A stretch of DNA of 64,000 nt from Desulfosporosinus sp. FKB (GCF_002196705.1 NZ_NADJ01000035.1:270-64269), one strand, 5' to 3'; counted from the first letter of the stretch, positions 1 to 8,354 are shown. Notes: a model not told the origin generated them from the sequence alone. Made by a program: numbers and translations.

Positions 1-92
1 GAGGATTTAAAAGGCGCTGTTCTCGAGCGCTTTGTTATAATACCACTTCTTCCTTAACTATGTCAACACTTTTTATTACTCTTTTTTCTTTT

Positions 93-250
93 ATCCAATC
101 GTAAGACTCCCATTTCTACAAGTCAGATTGGTTCCCATCCCTTGCTTCGGTGGGGGTAAAGTCCATCCTTCAGCGCGATAACATTTGTTATGGGCCAGCA
201 CTTTCGTCACCGAAGCCCCGATGTTCAGCTTTTGCCGAACGAGTTCACTT
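93..250 (-). repeat. Structured intergenic repeat, copy R1
   Basis: Minus-strand copy of the ten-copy element described in the findings. It runs from GTGAACTCGTTC (near 250) to TTACGATTGGATAAAA (near 92). The long-range stem GCTTCGGTG/CACCGAAGC is intact. About 28 bases in the middle, including most of the GAAAGTGTCC hairpin, are missing compared with full copies. It fills most of the gene-free first 318 bases; the rest shows only a short inverted repeat (AAAGGCGCT/AGCGCTTT, about 11-36) that could be a weak terminator. Confidence 0.85.
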
Positions 251-318
251 TGTTATTTTGTATAAAGGCGGCTGACGCATGCTTATCATAGCCGATACGT
301 ATTTCACATATGATGCTG

Positions 319-1017
319 CTAACTGTATTCCATTGCCTTAGTCAAGGTAGCCGTGGACAATAGTATTTGTTCATCAGTCGGCTCAACGGTTACGATATAT
401 TTTTGGATCATCCCAGCAACAAACTTTACTGGCCTTAGACGAAATTTACGAAAACCCCGGTTAAATATCTCGTAACTGATTGCTAATGCTATCATTATTA
501 ACGGCAATGCTAAATTTGTAAAGGACAGCAAGAGGACAATTGGAATTGCAAGGACAGCCAAATTGGTTCCGCAATGTTCACTAATTCGACTGGCTCCTCG
601 CACAGATTTTAATGAGAGTTCGCCACCGCTTACATAAATATTATAAGCTTTATGTTCTGCTCCATGGAACTGCCACAACCGTCTCAAGGAAACTACCAAA
701 ATAAGAAAAACAAAACAATAAGCAGCAATATTTTTCCATCCCGAATTAAAACCCCAAAAATCAGTTACCGGAAAGAGCCAATCCCATGGTATAACAAGAA
801 ATAAAATAACACACAGGAATAGCTTTATATCTAATTTTAGCAAAGAAGAAATACCGCGTACGAAAGAAATTTTGTCCATTAGCATAAAAATTCGAATTCC
901 AGGTAATCGACGTACACGTATGGAAATCATTCCTTTTGACAATCTTCCGCGAACAACATGCGTATTTGTGGCAAAAGTGACTCCATTTATATGTGCCCGA
1001 CCTCCTATAACCCCCAA
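319..1017 (-). CDS. DUF1385 (YqhQ-type) membrane protein
   Basis: A 232-residue protein of the DUF1385/YqhQ family, whose biochemical role is not established. The family hallmarks are visible: HGAEHKAYN at 118-126 and SEHCGTN at 146-152. Hydrophobic segments lie near residues 65-80, 97-113, 153-167 and 169-184, so it is an integral membrane protein. The N-terminus (GGRAHINGV) resembles the family's usual GG-x-A-x-x-EGV motif in altered form, and the protein is shorter than the usual ~300 residues. The start is TTG with a GAGGGTGAGA ribosome site just upstream; no better ATG lies before the conserved N-terminus. The family call is firm; function is unknown. Confidence 0.8.
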   Translation of the reverse strand: MGVIGGRAHINGVTFATNTHVVRGRLSKGMISIRVRRLPGIRIFMLMDKISFVRGISSLLKLDIKLFLCVILFLVIPWDWLFPVTDFWGFNSGWKNIAAYCFVFLILVVSLRRLWQFHGAEHKAYNIYVSGGELSLKSVRGASRISEHCGTNLAVLAIPIVLLLSFTNLALPLIMIALAISYEIFNRGFRKFRLRPVKFVAGMIQKYIVTVEPTDEQILLSTATLTKAMEYS

Positions 1018-1081
1018 AATCTCACCCTCATTTTACAACTCTCAGTGTGCTCAGAGAACTACTAAGATGATTTACATAGAA

Positions 1082-2206
1082 TTAGCCGGAGCTATACTTT
1101 TTTAAAACTTCCGTCCATAATGTTGGATCTTCAATGCCTAATCGCCAAATAGCGACACCGTGCAGTTGGCTTTTTTGAGCAAGTCCAAGTTTCGCTGTAA
1201 GACTGCGAACATCTTCTAAATAAACTTCATGGCGTACATTACCAATTGTATAAGCAAAATGCGGAACCTGTTGATACTTATCGTACAAAATATTTACGTT
1301 TTGATTTTTAGCCAGACTAATGGCCTTATCATATGTTAAATAACTAGGTATAGTTGGTCTGTTAGAAGCCCAATCACTGGCATATACCGGTAATCCCATA
1401 ATAATTTTTTCATTGGGGATTTTACCGGTTGCAAAGTCAACTACCCTATTAACCCATCCTTGAGAAGCTATCGGGCCTTGCGTTGTTCCTATACCATGTT
1501 CTTCATAGGTCATGAGTACAACTTGATCAGCTGCTTGACCAATTGAAGCGTAGTCAAATGCCCCTGACCATAAGTCGTTTGGAATATCTTGATATTTGGC
1601 AGGAATTGAGACATTAAGAATTTTATTTTTGGCTTTAAGGGAAGTATGTAACTCATCTAAAAATGCAGAGTAATTTTTCCGATCAGTAGCCAGAATCTTT
1701 TCGATATCAATGGCTACTCCGTCCCAATTATCATTAGTCGTGAGAAGGATAAGATTATTTATAAATTTTGAGCGAGTTGCTTTATTCGCCAAAACTTGAT
1801 GGGCCAATTGGGAATTGAAGCCGTTAGCATCCATATTATGCACTAAAGCAAAGACTTTCGCTCCACCTTTTTGTGCTCTTTCTTTGAGATTTAAATCGAC
1901 ATTGCCCGCAGGTTTAACTAAACCTGATCCAGCAAAAGTATACCAAAAAAAAGCTACTTCATCGAGATGATTAATCTCGTTAACCAACGATTCTTTTGCT
2001 CGCTGCGAATCTGTATAAAAGCCTAAAACCACATGGCTGCCCGAATCTGACGTCTCCTGACGTGAAGCTTCAGCCTTCGGAGGTTGGTCCTCTCTAACCT
2101 CTGAGGACGGCGATATTTGAGGCACATTCTTAGAGCCTGTGCAACCAATGAGTGTCTGACAGAGAATTAAAATACTTATCATTATTAAAGCCAGGTACCT
2201 TTTCAT
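1082..2206 (-). CDS. GH18-family glycoside hydrolase lipoprotein
   Basis: A 374-residue exported lipoprotein. The N-terminal signal peptide ends in a lipobox (LIGC, Cys22), followed by a polar linker to about residue 57. The rest is a glycoside hydrolase family 18 barrel. The catalytic strand DGVAIDIE sits at 162-169, with Glu169 as the predicted acid, although the DxxDxDxE motif is slightly relaxed. Relatives in spore-formers (YaaH/YdhD/SleL type) act on cell-wall or spore-cortex glycans; here a peptidoglycan-related substrate is inference, and no LysM domain is seen. AAAGGAG precedes the ATG. The gene is monocistronic, flanked by repeat R2 upstream. Confidence 0.82.
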   Translation of the reverse strand: MKRYLALIMISILILCQTLIGCTGSKNVPQISPSSEVREDQPPKAEASRQETSDSGSHVVLGFYTDSQRAKESLVNEINHLDEVAFFWYTFAGSGLVKPAGNVDLNLKERAQKGGAKVFALVHNMDANGFNSQLAHQVLANKATRSKFINNLILLTTNDNWDGVAIDIEKILATDRKNYSAFLDELHTSLKAKNKILNVSIPAKYQDIPNDLWSGAFDYASIGQAADQVVLMTYEEHGIGTTQGPIASQGWVNRVVDFATGKIPNEKIIMGLPVYASDWASNRPTIPSYLTYDKAISLAKNQNVNILYDKYQQVPHFAYTIGNVRHEVYLEDVRSLTAKLGLAQKSQLHGVAIWRLGIEDPTLWTEVLKKYSSG

Positions 2207-2314
2207 CTGTTTGCTCCTTTGTCATATTTCGATATCTGGCTTTATCTTTCCCTCTCTCATATTTCATATGTAATTATTCGAGAGATTAAGAAAACAGGCT
2301 AAATACAATTTCTG

Positions 2315-2474
2315 GCCAATCGTAAGACTCCCACTTGTAGAAGTGAGAGTAGTTCCCATACCTTGTTTCGGTGGAGGTAGAGTCCATCCTTCAGCGCGAT
2401 GGCATTTGTTATGGGCTAGGCGCTTTCGGCGAAAGTGTCCACGGCACTTTCGTCAGCGAATCCCCGAGTTCACT
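2315..2474 (-). repeat. Structured intergenic repeat, copy R2
   Basis: Minus-strand copy. The 3' hairpin (CTCACTTCTACAAGTGGGAG on the minus strand) and the GAAAGTG/CACTTTC hairpin are recognisable. The 5' GTTCAGCT/AGCTGAAC hairpin is lost: GTGAACTC runs straight into GGGGATTCG. The similarity to other copies stops at ACGATTGG instead of continuing into GGATAAA, which helps place the right-hand boundary. It lies directly after the stop of the DUF1848 gene. Confidence 0.85.
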
Positions 2475-2491
2475 GATGTCAAAAAGCTCTC

Positions 2492-3397
2492 TCATGGAGA
2501 AGTTTCATATCTGTCGATAAGAGAAGGGGAATCTATATCATGACGCTGCTTTTGTCCTGATTTTATAGTTCCGGCATAGCAGTATGCACAGTCATAGAGA
2601 CATGTATCGTAAATTCCTATGTCTTTACTTGGAATACAACCACATTCCGAGCGTTGAGATTTGTCCTTGATATTAGTTATCGCAAGGCCAAATACACGTC
2701 GAATATATTGATCATCAACACATTTTCCAGGTAAAATATTGTAGGGTTCCAAGTCAACAGTTTCGGCACAGCTGTATATTTCCATGCCGTTATCCCGGGC
2801 GAGCTCTGAGAATGCCTTCATTAATTCACCAATTTTAAAGTAATTTAATTCGTTACTTGGGATGACATTTATATTTTGGCCCTTAAGTTTCTTAAATTTG
2901 TATGTCGCCTTCCGATATTCATCAACAAGACTAATTACGACTCTCTTTGTTTTTCCTTTTAATAAGGCAGCGATTTGGGTAAATCGTTTTAAATGATAAT
3001 TATAATCGGTAATATTGCTGATGAGAACAGGGTCATACCTCCAAATTACTTTTTCAGCCCCGATCATTGAAGCCAACTCTGAAAATGTCTCAATGGAAGT
3101 TTTTAATTGAGGAATATTAGGTTCAAGCTGAGGAGGGTATCCGTTAACGGTATATTGAAAATAATACTTAAATCCTCTTGCGTCTAATTCCACTATATGC
3201 TTCATTAGGGGACGAGGATTTTTGGTCCAGAATACGATTACATCAACATCTTGAGGCAGCAAAGATACTCTGCTTACTTGGCGGCGATTAAAAGGATTAA
3301 ACACTGTGCAATATCCTTTTCGAATCCTATTCACAAACCATTGCGTATAAAATGCCGGGATATCTGTCCTTCGGCTAGCACTGATAATAATAGTCAT
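2492..3397 (-). CDS. DUF1848 protein, putative radical-SAM-like
   Basis: A 301-residue DUF1848-family protein. It begins MTIIISASRRTDIPAFY, the family's conserved start, and ends in a Cys cluster (C-G-C ... YDTC-x3-C-x2-CYA) near residues 245-270 that looks like an iron-sulphur binding site. FWTKNP and WRYDP motifs typical of the family are present. Function is not known. The ATG at 3397 was chosen because GGATAGGAGTG stands directly before it and the conserved start follows; the frame stays open upstream for 18 more codons without a better start. The 3' end abuts repeat R2. Confidence 0.75.
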   Translation of the reverse strand: MTIIISASRRTDIPAFYTQWFVNRIRKGYCTVFNPFNRRQVSRVSLLPQDVDVIVFWTKNPRPLMKHIVELDARGFKYYFQYTVNGYPPQLEPNIPQLKTSIETFSELASMIGAEKVIWRYDPVLISNITDYNYHLKRFTQIAALLKGKTKRVVISLVDEYRKATYKFKKLKGQNINVIPSNELNYFKIGELMKAFSELARDNGMEIYSCAETVDLEPYNILPGKCVDDQYIRRVFGLAITNIKDKSQRSECGCIPSKDIGIYDTCLYDCAYCYAGTIKSGQKQRHDIDSPSLIDRYETSP

Positions 3398-3634
3398 CAC
3401 TCCTATCCTGAAAAAACTGTAGATGTCAGAGGAAGAGAGCTTCACCCACAAAAGTAAACTTATCGCTTGTTTTTATATCTTCTCTTATGCTTATTATTCT
3501 TAAGGTAATAACCAATAATATGGTATTATTGATTGCAAAGATTCTCTATGATTGTGAATTAACGGTTTTCCCTAATCTATCAACAATTCATTCTTTTGAT
3601 TTTCAAATAATTATTACGGATTGGAACTGGTGAT

Positions 3635-4549
3635 ATGAAAACGTATCTTTCCTACACGGTAACCGATGTTCATCAAGGCCTTACAGTTGAAGCTTATTTA
3701 AAACAAGTTCTGAACTATTCGGGCAGAACAATTCAGAAATTAACCCGAAAAAAGGGCATTTTATTGAATAAAAAAAACGCCTTTCTACAAAAGAACGTTA
3801 ACTCAGGAGATGTCTTAAACATTCTCTCCCTCGAAGATACAACCTTCGGAGTAGAACCTGAGCAAGGTCCAATCGAAATATTGTATGAGGACAACTATTT
3901 AATTGTCTTGAATAAACCCTCCGGCCTATTGGTTCATCCAACTGGGCAAACTTCTCACGGTACCTTAAGCAACCACCTTGCTTATCATTATCAGCAGCAT
4001 GGAACAGTTTGCACTATTCGCCCAATACATCGCTTAGATCGAGAAACCTCAGGCTGTGTCCTTTTTGCCAAAGATAGACGTACCCAAGCATACTTAGAGA
4101 AGCTTCTAAAAGAAGGAAAAATCAAACGAACTTACCATGCTGTAGTAATCGGAATTATTGATCCTCCAAATGGTACAATCAACCTGCCGATCGGTACTCA
4201 TCCTGCCAAGCCAAACCGACGGGTTGTAACGGAAGCCGGAGATCCGGCGATTACCCATTATCATGAGATTTGCACCTCTTCAGGAGTCTCTCATTTAGAA
4301 CTAGCACTCGAAACCGGCAGGACTCATCAAATAAGGGTTCATCTGAGCTATTTAGGTCACCCAATTGTCGGGGACAGAATGTACGGAAAACGTTCAGACC
4401 TCATATCCGGACAAGCATTACATGCCGTTTCGTTATCCTTCCCCCATCCCTTTGAACAGCGGGTTATCTCCCTGGAGGCTCCTTACCCCTCAAGTTATTT
4501 GCGAGTCCTTAAAGCTTATTCTTTAGGCTCGGAACACAATGATCATTAA
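3635..4549 (+). CDS. RluA/RluD-family RNA pseudouridine synthase
   Basis: Converts uridine to pseudouridine in rRNA or tRNA. The protein has 304 residues: an S4-like RNA-binding region (about 15-65), then the catalytic domain with HRLDRETSG at 132-140, where the Asp of RLD (135) is the catalytic residue. GRTHQIRVHL and GHPIVGD near the C-terminus complete the family motifs. The length is normal for RluA/RluD. Which site it modifies cannot be told from sequence. The ribosome site is weak. Confidence 0.88.
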   Translation: MKTYLSYTVTDVHQGLTVEAYLKQVLNYSGRTIQKLTRKKGILLNKKNAFLQKNVNSGDVLNILSLEDTTFGVEPEQGPIEILYEDNYLIVLNKPSGLLVHPTGQTSHGTLSNHLAYHYQQHGTVCTIRPIHRLDRETSGCVLFAKDRRTQAYLEKLLKEGKIKRTYHAVVIGIIDPPNGTINLPIGTHPAKPNRRVVTEAGDPAITHYHEICTSSGVSHLELALETGRTHQIRVHLSYLGHPIVGDRMYGKRSDLISGQALHAVSLSFPHPFEQRVISLEAPYPSSYLRVLKAYSLGSEHNDH

Positions 4550-4561
4550 CCGATTTAGTAG

Positions 4562-4921
4562 TTAAATCCGCGCAAGAAATCTATTCTCCATTTTATAGAT
4601 ATGCCTGCTGAGTTTTCCGGTAATGTTGTTTATTCGCATTCCATATTTATAATTATTTTGATCTTTTATTATCCATAAAATCATAGCCGAAATTGATTTA
4701 TATACTTTGTCCTCCAGAGTGATATCAAATTCGAGAAAAGCACCTTCTTTAAATTCTACTTCGGTCGTAATACACAAGCCTTCTCTGGAAATATTCGCAA
4801 CCTTTATTTCTAAAGCTAATTCATAAACAGTTATTTTTCCTTCAGAGATATATTTTGAGCAATAAATTTCCGTACTGTACGGCAACCTTGAACTATTGCG
4901 CAACTCAGGTTTAGCAGACAT
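4562..4921 (-). CDS. PilZ-domain protein (cyclic-di-GMP receptor type)
   Basis: A 119-residue single-domain PilZ protein. The c-di-GMP binding motifs are both present: RxxxR as Arg8-x3-Arg12 and the N-x-S-x-x-G motif as Asn43/Ser45/Gly48. It has no signal peptide or membrane segment, so it is a cytosolic adaptor; its partner is unknown. It is convergent with the pseudouridine synthase gene and separated by 12 bases. Its own GGAG site precedes the ATG. Confidence 0.82.
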   Translation of the reverse strand: MSAKPELRNSSRLPYSTEIYCSKYISEGKITVYELALEIKVANISREGLCITTEVEFKEGAFLEFDITLEDKVYKSISAMILWIIKDQNNYKYGMRINNITGKLSRHIYKMENRFLARI

Positions 4922-5140
4922 TATCGGAAAACTCCCCTACACTTTATACCATTAAAAGGCAGACTTCTCTCTAATACACCATTTATTTATTCTTTGAACC
5001 TATACTTGACTAACTACCAATATTTGCCGAATGATCTCCGCCTTCCAGATAATCTTCTTCAATTATAATTATACCGAAAACGAGTAAACTGGGATACTCC
5101 GTTATTTAAGAGTATTCGTGGAATAGAAATCACTTAGAGC

Positions 5141-5178
5141 GAGACACCCGCCCAAAATCATATCTAGGCGGGTGTCTC
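5141..5178. terminator. Perfect 12-bp inverted repeat
   Basis: GAGACACCCGCC (5141-5152) and GGCGGGTGTCTC (5167-5178) form a perfect GC-rich hairpin with a 14-base loop. It lies just downstream of the small gene ending at 5197, so a terminator for that gene is likely. No clear T-run follows on either strand, so another role is possible. Confidence 0.5.
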
Positions 5179-5196
5179 TATATGACAGCAGTTTGT

Positions 5197-5325
5197 TTAA
5201 AGCTTTTCCTGAGGATTATTGGTAGCACTCGTGGGAACTTTCTTCTTATCGTTATCTGAATTGGGACGATTATCATTTAAATTAGCAGCATGAGTTCTCG
5301 ATTTATCTGTTTTCTTATTTCCCAT
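5197..5325 (-). CDS. 42-residue hydrophilic protein, MGNKK start
   Basis: A small unrecognised protein, very polar and rich in Asn, Lys, Asp and Thr with no hydrophobic segment, so probably disordered. The case for a gene: an AAGGGGAAA ribosome site stands before the ATG, the frame ends in TAA, and a strong GC-rich hairpin lies just downstream. Its start (MGNKKTDKS) resembles the other tiny protein at 8137-8223 (MGDKSPKNK), suggesting a shared class of small polar proteins. No function is proposed. Confidence 0.55.
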   Translation of the reverse strand: MGNKKTDKSRTHAANLNDNRPNSDNDKKKVPTSATNNPQEKL

Positions 5326-5414
5326 AAATATATTTCCCCTTTCCGCATCGAAATCCTGCGTGATTTAGGGTTCCCAATTTGAAAAACATGATGCACATCA
5401 GAGCAACAATTATT

Positions 5415-6212
5415 TTAGAACTGTTTATTAGCAGCTACTTTTTGCAAAAGCCTTTGCTCTATGTACCTGAAAACTTGCAGAGTATCCTGAGTAGTCGGAA
5501 TAAATTCCTTAAGTCTTTCAAAATATTGTTTGCGTCGAGCGGTTTTCAAAGCAATTGGGAATGTTAGATCCAAGAGCCAGGACAATCGAACCAGCTTAAT
5601 ATCTAGGGGGTATTTTACAATCGAATAGGAAATTTGTTCTCCACTTAAAATGCCTTTAATGATATCTAAAGAATATCGTTGATCTTCATGGTCCTTCTCT
5701 ATGGCTAGATATGGGGTTTTCCCCGGATTCTCGTAAAAATTAATGATCTGATCAAAAATGTCCAATTTGTCAGCATCTCGAATCATTTGGCAGAACTTCA
5801 AAGTAGTTCCGCAAATAGTTCCTCGAATTACTCTCTGATTATGGTTGACTATGGATTCATTAATAATTTTTATTTCCGATTCGTTTACTCTGCCAGTTAA
5901 TATCTGTTCCCGTTCTAAAATAGACACACCCAAAATCGCATGATCTTCACTTAAATGATCCTTAAACGTATGATATCTCGCGTATTGTTCAAAACGACCG
6001 ACATCATGAAAAAGTCCAATCACTTCAGCTAACTTCATTTGATCGGTATCATGCCGAAGATCTGCCCCTATCATTAACATATTTTCCCTAACTCTTTGGG
6101 AATGATCTTTTTTATATTGAAGATTAGCTTGGATTTCTAAGTCCCTTGAAGTATAACGATTTGTAAAGTTCTCAAACCAGGAAGTTAAATACAAGACCTC
6201 ACTTTGAGTCAT
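5415..6212 (-). CDS. HD-domain phosphohydrolase
   Basis: A 265-residue HD-superfamily metal-dependent phosphohydrolase. The metal-binding set is visible: His37, His69-Asp70 (LFHDVGRFEQ) and His86/His91, with a further conserved NH at 123-124. Substrates in the superfamily range from nucleotides to cyclic dinucleotides, and nothing here decides which. AAAGGAG stands before the ATG. The gene is monocistronic. Confidence 0.78.
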   Translation of the reverse strand: MTQSEVLYLTSWFENFTNRYTSRDLEIQANLQYKKDHSQRVRENMLMIGADLRHDTDQMKLAEVIGLFHDVGRFEQYARYHTFKDHLSEDHAILGVSILEREQILTGRVNESEIKIINESIVNHNQRVIRGTICGTTLKFCQMIRDADKLDIFDQIINFYENPGKTPYLAIEKDHEDQRYSLDIIKGILSGEQISYSIVKYPLDIKLVRLSWLLDLTFPIALKTARRKQYFERLKEFIPTTQDTLQVFRYIEQRLLQKVAANKQF

Positions 6213-6263
6213 CGCAAATACTCCTTTAATACTCTTTTGGATTTTTCTAAAGCCATTAATTCA

Positions 6264-6448
6264 GTGAACTCGTTCAGCTAAAGCTGAACACCGGAGCTTC
6301 GGTGACGAAAGTGTCCTGTGGATACTTTCGTCGAAAGCGCCTAGCCCATAACAAATGCTATCGCGCTGAAGGTTGGACTCTACCCCCACCGAAGCAAGGT
6401 ATGGGAACCACTCCCACTTGAAGAAGTGGGAGTCTTACGATTGGATAA
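6264..6448 (+). repeat. Structured intergenic repeat, full copy R3
   Basis: Full-length reference copy. In order: 5' hairpin GTTCAGCT-AA-AGCTGAAC; a long-range stem (6296-6304 GCTTCGGTG with 6387-6395 CACCGAAGC) enclosing the GAAAGTGTCC hairpin and an AGCGC/GCGCT hairpin; then the 3' hairpin CTCCCACTT/AAGTGGGAG and the conserved tail TCTTACGATTGGATAAA. It lies between the HD and HxlR genes. Confidence 0.9.
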
Positions 6449-6467
6449 ATTTATATCTTGATATGAC

Positions 6468-6821
6468 TTATTCTTTTCTTATTGGCTCCTGAATCTGCAA
6501 ATCTTTTTGCAGTCCGACCCATTTAATCGACCACTTTTGCAACTCGTTAAACACAGGGATAAGGTCTTCACCTTTAGAGCTTAAGCTATACTCAATACGA
6601 ACTGGCATTTCAGGATAAACCTCTCGACAAATGATTCCTTCACTCTCTAATTCCTTTAAACGTTCCGTTAACACTTTTCCGCTGACATTGGGTATTAGTT
6701 CAGTCAAATCTTTGAAGCGTTTCGGCCCTGTTTGTAAAACTCGAATAATTAATCCTGTCCACCGTTTTCCGATTAATTCAAAGGCAGATTCAAATTTTGG
6801 GCAAAGATGACAATCTTCCAT
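6468..6821 (-). CDS. HxlR-family transcriptional regulator
   Basis: A 117-residue winged-helix regulator of the HxlR family. It starts MEDCHLCPKFESAFELIGKRW, and the family's GKRWTGLIIRVL and FKDLTELIPNVSGKVLTERLKELE motifs follow. Cys4 and Cys7 near the N-terminus could sense redox or electrophiles, as in some relatives; that is inference. The ATG at 6821 was chosen because conservation begins there and GGAGGG lies upstream; the frame is open for 16 more codons. It is divergent from the DUF1858 gene, which it may regulate. Confidence 0.82.
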   Translation of the reverse strand: MEDCHLCPKFESAFELIGKRWTGLIIRVLQTGPKRFKDLTELIPNVSGKVLTERLKELESEGIICREVYPEMPVRIEYSLSSKGEDLIPVFNELQKWSIKWVGLQKDLQIQEPIRKE

Positions 6822-7091
6822 GGTAGGGTACCCTCCGTTTCTGCTTTGATTATAGTTTAGCACATTCACTTACTTGACGGTAGTCATTGACTTATAGTAT
6901 CATGCTTACATAAGGTAATTAATTGTTCTTTCGTTATAAAATTCCTTACCTTATCGGAACCTTAACAAATTATAATAAGCAGGTGAGGTGCAAATCTGGA
7001 TTAATCTACCGTTTAAATTAAGAAATGATTCAATTAAAATCCAGGCATATTAAAAAGGGAAATGAAAATTAGATGAGGAGTTGATCGTCTT

Positions 7092-7286
7092 ATGATTACT
7101 GGAGATATGTCAATCACTGAAATTGTTGAAAAGTACCCAAAAACTGCAGATATACTTCTAAGCTATGGCATGCATTGTTTTGGGTGCATGGCTGCACGTT
7201 TTGAAAATCTAGAGCAAGGTGCCTTGGCACACGGCATTGATGTTCCCCGTTTACTCAAAGACCTTAACGAAGCAGTTAAAAATTAA
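7092..7286 (+). CDS. DUF1858 redox-disulphide-type small protein
   Basis: A 64-residue DUF1858 protein (the small domain found with hybrid-cluster and ScdA-type proteins). The CFGC motif at Cys29/Cys32 is the predicted redox-active or metal-binding site. The start MITGDMSITEIVEKYP is typical of the family. GAGGAG precedes the ATG and a strong terminator follows. The HxlR gene on the other side points to redox control, but that is context only. Confidence 0.8.
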   Translation: MITGDMSITEIVEKYPKTADILLSYGMHCFGCMAARFENLEQGALAHGIDVPRLLKDLNEAVKN

Positions 7287-7327
7287 ATACTTTTGCTATT
7301 GTTTTTCTTAGGAATTTTAATTATTAG

Positions 7328-7363
7328 AGCCTTCCGCTGCATAGCTGGAAGGCTCTTTTGCAT
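7328..7363 (+). terminator. Rho-independent terminator
   Basis: The stem GAGCCTTCC/GGAAGGCTC is followed by TTTT, 42 bases after the DUF1858 stop. It can also serve the convergent hemerythrin gene. Confidence 0.8.
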
Positions 7364-7378
7364 AACTCTATCTTTGTT

Positions 7379-7768
7379 TTAAGCTCCAATAAGCATATCC
7401 TTTTTTAATATATGTTCGAGCACCCAGTCGAAGACGAAGGTTAGAATTCCTCTAATATGTTTGTCTTGGTCTCTATCGAGACTCTCGAGATCTATTTCTT
7501 CAATTTTTTTAATAAAGTCGTCATGCTCAACTTTTTGGCTAAAATATCTTGGATACTTTAGCTCAATCATGTAATCTTCTTCCGCTTGAAAATGATATTT
7601 TGTATAATCCTTTAATTCTCGGATAATGGCAACAATTCTATCATACTTGTCAACATATAGATAATTTTCGAGTAAATCATATATTTTATTTCCTATCTCA
7701 AATAGATGCCTATGTTGCTCATCAATCTGTTCAACTCCGATAGAATACTCCTCTTTCCATTCCAACAT
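7379..7768 (-). CDS. Bacteriohemerythrin
   Basis: A 129-residue four-helix hemerythrin that binds O2 or iron through a di-iron site. Visible ligands are His19, His59, Glu63, His82, His119 and Asp124. The position four residues before His82, normally the fifth His (H-x3-H), is Gln78, so one canonical ligand appears replaced. In anaerobes the family is linked to oxygen sensing or scavenging; the altered site may change affinity (inference). AAAGG precedes the ATG. Confidence 0.85.
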   Translation of the reverse strand: MLEWKEEYSIGVEQIDEQHRHLFEIGNKIYDLLENYLYVDKYDRIVAIIRELKDYTKYHFQAEEDYMIELKYPRYFSQKVEHDDFIKKIEEIDLESLDRDQDKHIRGILTFVFDWVLEHILKKDMLIGA

Positions 7769-7912
7769 TTGAAATCAAACCTTTCTTAAACTAATTCTTA
7801 AATTGAAGGATCTTTTTATACCTAATTATACCATAAAGTGCGATCAGTCATATTGTTATTACAAATTATTTTTAGTTTTAGTAAAAAATACACAAATAAG
7901 AAAACTAAGTGA

Positions 7913-8079
7913 GTGAACTAGTTCAGCTAAAGCTGAACATCGGGCTTCGGTAACGAAAGTGTCCAGTGGACACTTTCGCCGAAAGCGCCTAGCCCATAAC
8001 AAATACTATCGCGCTGAAGGATGGACTCTCCCCTTACCTGAAGCAAGGTATGGGAACCACTCCCACTTGTACAAGCGGA
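7913..8079 (+). repeat. Structured intergenic repeat, copy R4 (3' truncated)
   Basis: Similarity holds from GTGAACTAGTTC to CCCACTTGTACAAG and then stops; the tail TCTTACGATTGGATAAA is missing. The long-range stem keeps pairing through a G-to-A change on one arm matched by C-to-T on the other (GGTAA/TTACC instead of GGTGA/TCACC), with one extra T bulge. A small hairpin, CCGGC-TGCT-GCCGG, follows at about 8091-8104 and may be the terminator of the small gene at 8137-8223. Confidence 0.85.
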
Positions 8080-8136
8080 CAAAAAAATACCGGCTGCTGC
8101 CGGCTAAACAAATATCGAAATTCTGTCAACGATTTT

Positions 8137-8223
8137 TCAAGGTAATATAGAGGGGCTCGAAGTGTTCTTTTTCTCCGACCGCTTCTTCATTTTCTCCTTG
8201 TTTTTAGGACTTTTATCCCCCAT
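8137..8223 (-). CDS. 28-residue basic protein, MGDKSPKNK start
   Basis: A very small Lys-rich protein (MGDKSPKNKEKMKKRSEKKN, then a short tail), with a GGGAGG ribosome site 7 bases before the ATG. Tiny proteins starting MGDKSPKNKEK are, from memory, recurrent in anaerobic Firmicutes, without known function. No membrane segment is present. It lies beside the bla-type locus but on the other strand. Confidence 0.6.
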   Translation of the reverse strand: MGDKSPKNKEKMKKRSEKKNTSSPSILP

Positions 8224-8325
8224 TTTAAAACCTCCCATCCTATATTTACCATAGTATTACTATTACAACCATTTTCCATACATCATGCAGGTTATAGATA
8301 AAAAATTATAGGAACAATTATCCAT

Positions 8326-8354
8326 TTGACTTATCCTTCCTACAAGTGTAATCT
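8326..8354 (+). promoter_or_regulatory. Sigma-A type promoter of the blaI/blaR-like operon
   Basis: TTGACT (8326-8331) and TAATCT (8349-8354) are 17 bases apart. The -10 box overlaps the first BlaI-type operator. Confidence 0.65.

Noticed and set aside
2343-2543. Open frame of 66 codons over repeat R2
   Set aside because: It reads across the repeat element on its antisense strand, has no ribosome site, and is not kept in other copies.
7959-8150. Open frame of 63 codons over repeat R4
   Set aside because: Lies within the repeat and runs past its end; other full copies do not keep the frame, so the element is not protein-coding.
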